Shown piece by piece: positions 1-6,388 of a DNA stretch of 7,470 bases (position 1 is its first letter; every line of letters starts with the position of its first letter). The notes below the pieces were generated by a model, which saw only the letters and a program-made list of their open reading frames with translations, did not search any database and was not told the DNA's origin. The translations under genes and the position numbers were made by a program. The DNA is taken from contig LGFB01000058.1 in the NCBI GenBank assembly GCA_001508835.1, forward strand, positions 1 to 7,470, given 5' to 3'. The DNA is from a bacterium 42_11 (GTDB taxonomy: Bacteria; Synergistota; GBS-1).

Positions 1-4
1 ATGG

Positions 5-1593
5 GTTTCAATTCCGTTAGACGGAATTTGGTTTTGAAACTTATTCTTGGGGAGCAGATGTAACCGTATATTCGCCTGTTTCAATTCCGTTAGACGGAAT
101 TTGGTTTTGAAACCCATATTTTTTAAAATCCCGGAATCCCTGGATAATGGGTTTCAATTCCGTTAGACGGAATTTGGTTTTGAAACTTTCCAACGCGTCT
201 CTTGCAGTCTGCCAAGATTCATTGTTTCAATTCCGTTAGACGGAATTTGGTTTTGAAACTTCTTTTAGCAATAACATCACCTCGCTTTCACACGGTGTTT
301 CAATTCCGTTAGACGGAATTTGGTTTTGAAACCCAGTTTTTCCCTCTTTTGTGCTCCTCGTAAATCGGGTTTCAATTCCGTTAGACGGAATTTGGTTTTG
401 AAACGACGTTCTTTTGACGGCAAAGCTGAATGAGAAAAGATGTTTCAATTCCGTTAGACGGAATTTGGTTTTGAAACATCCGAGGTCTCCGGCAGGATTG
501 AGCAGAGAGTTCATAAGTTTCAATTCCGTTAGACGGAATTTGGTTTTGAAACCTACTGTCCAGGAACTTGACTATGACGGCGAACTGACCTTTGTTTCAA
601 TTCCGTTAGACGGAATTTGGTTTTGAAACTTCCCCATTCACTTCAAGGTTTGCGGCATTCAAGAGAAGTTTCAATTCCGTTAGACGGAATTTGGTTTTGA
701 AACTTGTAAAATCCTGTTCGAGCAGCTCCCAAAACTGCTCGAGTTTCAATTCCGTTAGACGGAATTTGGTTTTGAAACCGTACATCTACGACGCGAACAT
801 GAACATTCCTGATTCTGTTTCAATTCCGTTAGACGGAATTTGGTTTTGAAACGATGACAGATTTGCTGATGCCGTAAAGGGTCTCCTTGTCGTTTCAATT
901 CCGTTAGACGGAATTTGGTTTTGAAACGACCAATTCACAACGACTACAGATCTTTACTCAAGCATCGGTTTCAATTCCGTTAGACGGAATTTGGTTTTGA
1001 AACAATCAACTCAGATTCTCTGGAAGTGTAGGAGCAATTCCGTTTCAATTCCGTTAGACGGAATTTGGTTTTGAAACGCAGCTTCACTTCGCCTGTCGAG
1101 TTCTTCACGACGAGTTTCAATTCCGTTAGACGGAATTTGGTTTTGAAACTCTGTTTAAATCCATCTTTCCTAACTTTTACTTCAGCGTTTCAATTCCGTT
1201 AGACGGAATTTGGTTTTGAAACTGTGTGGAAATACGTCCAGAAGGAGAGAGAACGGATCAGTTTCAATTCCGTTAGACGGAATTTGGTTTTGAAACAGGA
1301 AACAAAGAGGCAATCGCTAAACTCGAAAGCTTTGCGTTTCAATTCCGTTAGACGGAATTTGGTTTTGAAACAGATGGGTGTAGACGTGAAAACGGTCTGG
1401 ATATTCAGTTTCAATTCCGTTAGACGGAATTTGGTTTTGAAACCAAAAAGATAGGGCGAAGCTTGTTGCTATTGCAGATGGTTTCAATTCCGTTAGACGG
1501 AATTTGGTTTTGAAACCAATGTTTCAATTGTACTTATCATGTCGGGAATTATCGAGTGTTTCAATTCCGTTAGACGGAATTTGGTTTTGAAAC
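5..1593 (-). CRISPR. CRISPR array, 22 identical 36-bp repeats and 21 spacers, type I-D associated
   Basis: Repeats start at 5, 78, 151, 224, 297, 369, 442, 517, 594, 668, 743, 817, 892, 968, 1042, 1114, 1187, 1261, 1336, 1408, 1481 and 1558. By eye all 22 are identical. On the plus strand each reads GTTTC, AATTCCGT, TAG, ACGGAATT, TGGTTTT, GAAAC, so it has a perfect 8-bp stem with a 3-base loop and complementary ends. Spacers are 36-41 bases and none repeats. The minus strand is the likely transcribed one: there each repeat ends in ATTGAAAC, the usual 8-base 5' handle of type I crRNAs, the cas genes lie on that strand, and an AT-rich leader flanks the right end. The newest spacer is then 1517-1557. 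A trimmed crRNA would fold TCCGT/ACGGA just before the handle, a plausible Cas6 cut site. No degenerate end repeat is seen, so the array probably continues past base 1. Confidence 0.98.
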
Positions 1594-1692
1594 GCTATAA
1601 AATTAAAACTAAGAAAAATAAATATTTTTAATAAAGCCTTTCGCCAGGTTACAAAAATTCCCTGGTCCAAATGTCTTTCAACCACCATCGGG
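1594..1692 (-). promoter_or_regulatory. Probable CRISPR leader
   Basis: This non-coding stretch lies between the first (leader-proximal) repeat and the region after cas2. The 40 bases next to the repeat are almost entirely A and T, as is typical of leaders, which hold the array promoter and the sequence that directs Cas1-Cas2 integration. It also holds a short inverted repeat, CCAGG (1644-1648) and CCTGG (1661-1665), with a 12-base gap; this could be a protein site, but it is too short to be sure. The leader call rests on position, base composition and the repeat orientation; the integration site itself cannot be proven from sequence. Confidence 0.65.
1628..1654 (-). promoter_or_regulatory. 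Candidate array promoter
   Basis: On the minus strand a -35-like TTGTAA (1654-1649) is followed after 15 bases by a -10-like TATTAA (1633-1628). Transcription would start about 35 bases before the first repeat. The spacing is two bases shorter than ideal and the surrounding AT-rich sequence offers other -10-like hexamers, so this is only the best of several weak candidates. Confidence 0.22.
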
Positions 1693-1733
1693 AAAAAGAA
1701 AAAGCTCGATAAGCCGGCTAAGAGCGAACCGGC
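1693..1733 (-). terminator. Possible terminator after cas2
   Basis: On the minus strand a GC-rich inverted repeat GCCGG (1733-1729) / CCGGC (1717-1713) is followed by the stretch TTTTTCTTTTT (1703-1693). A second short stem, GCTC (1725-1722) / GAGC (1707-1704), ends directly at the U-rich tract. Neither stem alone is a strong intrinsic terminator: the first is nine bases from the tract and the second has only four pairs. Its place just after cas2 and before the leader would let it separate the cas operon transcript from the array transcript. Confidence 0.35.
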
Positions 1734-1748
1734 AAAGGTGAACAGAAT

Positions 1749-1769
1749 TTTTAAGTTGGCAACTTAAAA
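1749..1769. other. Perfect 9-bp palindrome at the cas2 stop codon
   Basis: Arms TTTTAAGTT (1749-1757) and AACTTAAAA (1761-1769) flank a 3-base loop. The cas2 TAA stop lies inside one arm. The stem is AT-rich and no U-tract follows it on either strand, so it does not look like an intrinsic terminator. It could protect the 3' end of the cas mRNA or be a symmetric protein-binding site; the sequence does not decide. Confidence 0.5.
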
Positions 1770-2039
1770 TACACTTTTCTCGTCTTCTGGCAAGTCATTT
1801 TTGAGTGATCCTACCACGTATTTATCCCATCCTTGTGGCAGTATAATTGCCAAAATAGAGTCGTTATCTTTGTCGATAATTTTTGAAACCCTTGAAAGAA
1901 TATCGAACAGCGTCTTTTTACTGAATTGGCAGTAAAACACACTGTACTGTATCCGTTTGCCGTACTCTTCCAGTATTTTCGCTATTTTATTACGCTTTTT
2001 GTTATCGGAGACATCATAAGATATTAGAAAGGCTTTCAT
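1764..2039 (-). CDS. cas2: CRISPR-associated protein Cas2
   Basis: This 91-residue protein is of normal Cas2 length. Cas2 is the small dimer that holds two Cas1 dimers together in the spacer integrase complex; it is needed for adaptation, mainly as a scaffold. The sequence opens with the family pattern MKAFLISYDVSDNKKR, with the conserved aspartate at residue 9 after the first beta strand, and carries the family-like RIQYSVFYCQF segment near residues 29-39. An in-frame start 16 codons upstream (2087) was rejected because Cas2 proteins begin at this beta strand. The chosen ATG overlaps the cas4-cas1 stop by four bases (ATGA), and a modest GGTGG site lies just upstream, so translation is probably coupled. 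It is the last gene before the array, the usual place for cas2. Confidence 0.95.
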   Translation of the reverse strand: MKAFLISYDVSDNKKRNKIAKILEEYGKRIQYSVFYCQFSKKTLFDILSRVSKIIDKDNDSILAIILPQGWDKYVVGSLKNDLPEDEKSVF

Positions 2040-3619
2040 CTTTCCACCACAAACGGAGTATAGGTGTTGATCTCTCCCAATATGCACTTTTCAAAGACCC
2101 GTACCTGAGCTTCAATTATCCGAATATATTCTACCCTTGAATCCAATAAACTGTAATATCGCTTTGTTTCCAGTCTTTTCCTAATGACTTCAAGAAACTT
2201 TTTTCTCCCTTTGTCGGTTAAAAAGATTGCTCCTCCTATATTTTCTGAAAAATCATTTTTCTTTAGTTGACCAAGATTTATCATTGAAAGAACCTCAAGA
2301 TCTATTATTATTGGTCGAAATTCTTCCATGATGTCTAAGGCGAGAGAAGTCCTTCCGTAATGTTCTTTATGCAGCACTCCTATGAAAGGATCCAGTCCCG
2401 TTGCCATGATAGCACTTAAAACAACGTTATGGAGGATAGAGTATCCAAAACTCAAAAGGGCGTTTATTGGATCTTTGGATGGGCGTCTGTTGCGACCATT
2501 GAATTCCCATTTTGGATCAAGTTTTTTGGATATTTTGTCAAAGTATAGACTCGCAACTTGACCTTCGATGCCCATTAACTCATCTATTGATTTACAGCGA
2601 TCGAGATCTTTTAACATTGAAAGTATCGCGCGGCTATCTTGCTTTGTTGTGAGATTCTTCTTCTTAAGAACGTAAAGCTGATTTTTGATCTTTCCTTCGA
2701 TGATCCTTTTCGATATCTCTATTTTCTTTTTTTCATCCTGCGTCAATTGTAGTTGCTTTATCCTCAAGGGAATGTTTTTCGAAAAGCCACTGTGACATAC
2801 AAACCAATATCTTCCAAGGATGTCGGAAAATACCACAGGTATACTGTTTGACGTTAATAATTTCATAGCCTGCGTTGATATTTGAACGTTTCCCATCAAA
2901 TGAAGCGCGCTTATTTTCGAATAGTGTATTTTAACAATATTCCTGCCGTTGCAATTTACAGTTACACTTTCTCCACTTTGTCTAATGTAAGCCCCCTGAG
3001 TGGCAATGTAAAGTGGATGGGCGTCTCTACTTGAAGGCATTATTTTCCTCTTAAGTGCGTTCTCTTTCTGAGGCAGGCATATGTTTATCAACGAGCACGG
3101 ATCACACTTCTTCTTTGAATATGATGGCTGTGGTGGATCTTCTGCTACTGCGCGCATGCTTTGAAGAATCTCTAAAAGTTTGGAAACTCTTTTTCTTGTG
3201 GGAGTAATTTTGAATTTTTTATTTGATCCCACATATCTTATTTCGCCCTCCATGGTCTCGATTTTTTTGTTGTAGGATTCAGCATAAGCCAGCATGTAAG
3301 CAGTTAGTTGCATCACATCATTTAGGTAAGGATGCGACGCATCTCCCTTTTTTATCTCGATTATTTTCGTCTTCTCCTTATTCTCGATAACCTGATCCAC
3401 GAATCCGAATATTCCATAATGTTCTGATTGAACGAATATTTGTGGCCTCTTCTTCCAGTTTTTTGTCTGACCTTTGGTATTTTCCTGCTGGCTTATGAAG
3501 CGACCTTCGACGGTGTGGTCGTTGTCTTCGAATTCTCCCTTCACATGCTCTATGTAGAAACGATATGGACAATAAAGATAAGCGTTAATTGCGTAAATCG
3601 GAATTTCCTCCAGTTTCAT
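2036..3619 (-). CDS. cas4-cas1: Cas4-Cas1 fusion protein (spacer adaptation)
   Basis: One 527-residue frame joins two adaptation enzymes. Residues 1 to about 185 are a Cas4/RecB-like nuclease, which trims prespacers and helps select those with a PAM. It has cysteines C17, C172, C175 and C181 to hold an iron-sulphur cluster, H35 in HTVEGR, D75 in GFVDQV, E88 and K90 in EIK, and Q104 in QLTAYMLAYAE. All expected catalytic residues appear present. After a linker rich in lysine and arginine (about 183-200), Cas1, the integrase, runs to the end. Its metal ligands are E352 (GIEGQVASLYF), H417 (GVLH) and D429 in the SLALDIMEEFRP segment. The start overlaps the cas3' stop as ATGA, with a GGTGAT ribosome site 11 bases upstream. 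Cas4-Cas1 fusions are known from type I-G (former I-U) and V-B loci; in well-studied I-D loci Cas4 is separate. A possible internal Cas1 start is listed separately. Confidence 0.95.
   Translation of the reverse strand: MKLEEIPIYAINAYLYCPYRFYIEHVKGEFEDNDHTVEGRFISQQENTKGQTKNWKKRPQIFVQSEHYGIFGFVDQVIENKEKTKIIEIKKGDASHPYLNDVMQLTAYMLAYAESYNKKIETMEGEIRYVGSNKKFKITPTRKRVSKLLEILQSMRAVAEDPPQPSYSKKKCDPCSLINICLPQKENALKRKIMPSSRDAHPLYIATQGAYIRQSGESVTVNCNGRNIVKIHYSKISALHLMGNVQISTQAMKLLTSNSIPVVFSDILGRYWFVCHSGFSKNIPLRIKQLQLTQDEKKKIEISKRIIEGKIKNQLYVLKKKNLTTKQDSRAILSMLKDLDRCKSIDELMGIEGQVASLYFDKISKKLDPKWEFNGRNRRPSKDPINALLSFGYSILHNVVLSAIMATGLDPFIGVLHKEHYGRTSLALDIMEEFRPIIIDLEVLSMINLGQLKKNDFSENIGGAIFLTDKGRKKFLEVIRKRLETKRYYSLLDSRVEYIRIIEAQVRVFEKCILGEINTYTPFVVER
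3038..3051 (-). promoter_or_regulatory. Candidate internal ribosome site and ATG for free Cas1
   Basis: Inside the cas4-cas1 gene the minus strand reads AGAGGA (3051-3046), five bases, then ATG (3040-3038), codon 194. This falls exactly in the linker between the two domains. Starting here would give a 334-residue protein beginning MPSSRDAHPLYI, which matches both the usual Cas1 length and the usual Cas1 N-terminus. The caveat is that the purine-rich site is also what the codons for Lys-Arg-Lys would give by themselves. Internal starts are known in type I-D, where Cas11d comes from within cas10d. Confidence 0.35.
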
Positions 3620-5658
3620 ACGGGAAAAAGATCACCCCCCCATGGTTTTTCTTCAAAATAACTTTGGGCTTTTATGGCTTCCGATCCAATGAGTACTTCT
3701 GCTACGATTCCGTTCACCATCGCTTTTACCGGGTGGAAATCATATGCATGACTCAACTGCCTTAATTTTGGATCGTCCAAAAGATAGACCGGAAATCCAT
3801 TGAACTTCAAAGCTCCATAACCTGAGAAATGTTGATGAGTTTTCATCTCAACTGGAATGAAAAATCTTCGCTTTGCTCCGGTTCGAATTTCCAGAGACAG
3901 TTTAACTTTCTGCTCTGAAGGTTCGATTAGCCTGAAACCTTTCCTGACTTCGTTTTTATAGATCGGAGGAATTTCTTCAAAAGGCAGAGGTTCCACTACA
4001 TACTGTGTCAGCACAGAAATTTCATCGTACAGAAATTCTCTGGCACCTGTTATTTTCTTTTCATCCAGAACGTACACCATTCTTCCCTGCCCCGGTCTGA
4101 AGGAAAGGATCTGTTCCTCAATGAATTTTCTGTACAGTTTTGCGGCGGTTAAAAGCTCCTCTTCACTCGCATATTTTTCAAGTATCTCGTCTTTCAGTTG
4201 CTGGTTCCGTTCCAGAATTCTTATCGCAAGCTCTTCTTCACCTTGTTCCAAATGTTTAGAAAAGTAGTAAAAATCAATTTCGGCTCGCCTCACTATTCTG
4301 CTGAACTGCCTGAAGTCGAAAACTGATTCCAATAATTTGTAGTAATTGTCCAGCATTTCCTTTACGAAGTCTCCGGTTTTCTCCTCCGGAAAGATCAGCT
4401 TGAAAGCATCTTCGTAAAGGCCTACCAGAATGCGCTGCGGTCCCATATATTCACGTTTCAGGCTTTCGAACCTTTCTTTAAAGACACTTTCCATGGCATC
4501 ATTGAGTTGAAGCCTATCCTTTGATCCTTCTAAGGTTTCGAGAGCTTTGTTTTTCAGATAGTCTGGAAGAATGGGGTACGCTGTTGATGGAACATCATTT
4601 TTTGGTTTTCCGAATATCCTCCCGACGCGGCCCAACCTTTGAACAAATTGATCGTGACTCAACGCTTCGAAGATTACTATATCTATACTCTGCCTGTCCT
4701 TTGTGGGCCGGCTGAAATCATAACCTATATCCACAGTGGGCGTTGCCAGAACGATTCTCTTCTCAAGAGCCAATTTTCTATCCTCCGCATTCATGGGCCC
4801 TGTCACCATTCCAAAATTCAGACCTTTCCGCCTTGCAAGTGATGCCAGGTAGGCTATGCGTTTCAGAGAATTCGAGATCACAAGAATGTCGCTTTCGGGA
4901 TTTTCTTTTAAGATCCGGATTATCTCGTCCGTGTGATCGTTCAATTTGCCGAAGAGCAGTTCTATCTTTAAAGGAGAAGACACCGGTTGAAGGTCACCAT
5001 CTTGACTAAGAGAAACTATTTTATAACTCATGCCGAGTTTGTCGAATATCTTCAAAATCTCTTCGTTTGGAGTGGCTGTCATGAAGACAAATTTTTGGTT
5101 TAACCCAAAATGTTTTGATGAAGCCAGCATGACTGTCATGAAGAAAATCCGGCTAAGATCGTAGTAATGAAATTCATCAAATGCCACCAGCTGTGGAAAC
5201 CTGAGCAGTTTCACCAAAAGATCGCCAGCTAAGGTTTTTTTACTGTACATCTGCATGATCACATAGTGCACTATATCAGGGTTGGATATAGCTATGATGT
5301 TCGAAAATTCATCAAGAATGTCCCTTAAAGCCCTGGAATGAGGCTTTTTCATGACATCGAGGCTTTCAGAGGTTACAGTAACAACTTTATGGGAGAGATC
5401 GTATTTCTCCACAAACCTTTTAACGCTCTCCGAGTACTGGTAGATCAGCTGATTTATGGGGGCGATGATCAGGGCCCTTCTGATTTCCAACTTCCTTATA
5501 GCGTTCAACAGAGCCAGGGTTTTGCCGCTTCCTGTAGGATAAGTGTTGATGACGATGTCATGATCTTGAAGAGCCCTGTAAGTGTCCAGCTGATGCTTAG
5601 CCCACAAAACATTTTCTTCCCACTCCACCGGTATGCTGTATCCACCGAGCAGTTTCAT
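3616..5658 (-). CDS. cas3: Cas3' helicase, type I-D (no HD nuclease domain)
   Basis: This 680-residue protein is a superfamily 2 DNA helicase that would be recruited to the target-bound I-D complex to unwind DNA. The helicase motifs are all intact: PTGSGKT (41-47, Walker A), APINQL (66-71), DEFH (161-164, motif II), MTATP (193-197, motif III), ATPTVDIGYDF (305-315, motif V) and QRLGRVGR (340-347, motif VI). No HD nuclease domain precedes motif I, where only about 40 residues stand; in type I-D the HD domain is on Cas10d. The C-terminal 300 residues are alpha-helical-looking and then basic, with no motif I can name. AGGAGG lies four bases before the ATG, which overlaps the csc1 stop (ATGA). 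The position between csc1 and the adaptation genes is unusual, since cas3' usually precedes cas10d and cas6 fills this slot. A run of seven G lies near the 3' end (3635-3641). Confidence 0.95.
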   Translation of the reverse strand: MKLLGGYSIPVEWEENVLWAKHQLDTYRALQDHDIVINTYPTGSGKTLALLNAIRKLEIRRALIIAPINQLIYQYSESVKRFVEKYDLSHKVVTVTSESLDVMKKPHSRALRDILDEFSNIIAISNPDIVHYVIMQMYSKKTLAGDLLVKLLRFPQLVAFDEFHYYDLSRIFFMTVMLASSKHFGLNQKFVFMTATPNEEILKIFDKLGMSYKIVSLSQDGDLQPVSSPLKIELLFGKLNDHTDEIIRILKENPESDILVISNSLKRIAYLASLARRKGLNFGMVTGPMNAEDRKLALEKRIVLATPTVDIGYDFSRPTKDRQSIDIVIFEALSHDQFVQRLGRVGRIFGKPKNDVPSTAYPILPDYLKNKALETLEGSKDRLQLNDAMESVFKERFESLKREYMGPQRILVGLYEDAFKLIFPEEKTGDFVKEMLDNYYKLLESVFDFRQFSRIVRRAEIDFYYFSKHLEQGEEELAIRILERNQQLKDEILEKYASEEELLTAAKLYRKFIEEQILSFRPGQGRMVYVLDEKKITGAREFLYDEISVLTQYVVEPLPFEEIPPIYKNEVRKGFRLIEPSEQKVKLSLEIRTGAKRRFFIPVEMKTHQHFSGYGALKFNGFPVYLLDDPKLRQLSHAYDFHPVKAMVNGIVAEVLIGSEAIKAQSYFEEKPWGGDLFPV

Positions 5659-6383
5659 CCCGCCTCCTCACCTTTCATGTAGAGAAAGTATCCAACGTGC
5701 AACGGTAAGCATGTTTCGCCGAATGCAATGTACACCCCTTCCATTCGAACCCCTTCAATTAAAGGAACGGGTTTTACGGAAATCGTCGAATAACTTTTGA
5801 TCAGATACTCTCGAGATAGATCCGCAGGATTGAGAGGATGTTCTACAAAAAATTCACTTTTTCTTACTTCAAAATTGCTCACAGGGGTACATTCTAAACG
5901 GCATTTTGTCATTAATTTGCCCAGACGTATATAGCGCGGCAGGCTGATCTTTTTTCTTGCAAGTACATAGAAAATTGCCACGCTTTCGCTCGCTATCATC
6001 TTGAAGGTTCCCATTTGTGGAGAGTTAAAGACGGGGGGTCTTGTTTTTCCCTGAACCTCTTCAAGGTATTTCTGGGCGTCTATCACTATATTCTGTCCCA
6101 TTTGAAGAAAGTATCCTTCACCAACACAGTTAAAGCTCTCGGTGTGCCATCTGAAATCGATGAATCTGGCAGGGAAAATGTAGAGATCACCGGCACCTGA
6201 CAGATCTTCTCGATATCTTGGCGAAGAGGACCCTTGATAACTCTGCTCAACCACACCTGTTGCATAGGCCAGAGCGTAGTTGCCTATGTACGGCACCGTG
6301 ATAAAATTGCGCGACACTTCCTTACTGGCAAAAAACAACGGCTCTTTTGTTTTGAGGGTGCATTTATAAAGGAAAATATCCAT
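5655..6383 (-). CDS. csc1: Csc1, Cas5-like subunit of the type I-D complex
   Basis: From the preferred start this is a 242-residue protein. Csc1 (Cas5d-like) caps the crRNA 5' handle end of the I-D surveillance complex. Family-like features are the opening MDIFLYKC, LFFASKEV (residues 16-23), NYALAYATG (35-43) and the YIRLGKLMTKCRLE segment (151-164). I chose the ATG at 6383 because GAAAGGA (6398-6392) lies eight bases upstream and because Csc1 proteins start at this beta strand. The alternative ATG at 6392 adds three residues (MKT) and overlaps the csc2 stop as ATGA, but it leaves no gap to the ribosome site. Either way csc1 is tightly coupled to csc2 and its stop overlaps the cas3' start. 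Confidence 0.9.
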   Translation of the reverse strand: MDIFLYKCTLKTKEPLFFASKEVSRNFITVPYIGNYALAYATGVVEQSYQGSSSPRYREDLSGAGDLYIFPARFIDFRWHTESFNCVGEGYFLQMGQNIVIDAQKYLEEVQGKTRPPVFNSPQMGTFKMIASESVAIFYVLARKKISLPRYIRLGKLMTKCRLECTPVSNFEVRKSEFFVEHPLNPADLSREYLIKSYSTISVKPVPLIEGVRMEGVYIAFGETCLPLHVGYFLYMKGEEAG

Positions 6384-6388
6384 GGTTT

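Noticed and set aside
5..40. Array transcribed from the left on the plus strand
   Set aside because: The plus-strand repeat ends in TTTGAAAC rather than the common ATTGAAAC, and the AT-rich leader lies at the right end; the left flank is outside the window, so this is not fully excluded.
236..1454. Open frames across the array giving repeated peptides such as KTKFRLTELK and SVRRNLVLK
   Set aside because: They are translations of the CRISPR repeat; the periodicity is that of the array, with no ribosome site or protein family.
5..1593. Self-targeting spacer against the cas genes in this window
   Set aside because: Scanning by eye found no spacer-length match; the rest of the genome cannot be checked here.
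1749..1769. Intrinsic terminator at the palindrome
   Set aside because: The stem is AT-rich and no U-tract follows on either strand.
1764..2087. Longer cas2 start adding 16 residues
   Set aside because: The extra residues overlap the end of cas4-cas1 and do not match Cas2, which starts at MKAFLISYD; the inner ATG has the ATGA overlap.
3635..3641. Run of seven G near the end of cas3' as a slippage site joining Cas3' to Cas4-Cas1
   Set aside because: Shifting into the cas4-cas1 frame after the run meets a TGA at once, so no fusion could result; the run is also short for phase variation.
3616..4200. A Cas6 domain hidden in the C-terminal part of Cas3'
   Set aside because: No glycine-rich Cas6 loop or ferredoxin-like pattern is visible there, and the protein length is normal for I-D Cas3'.
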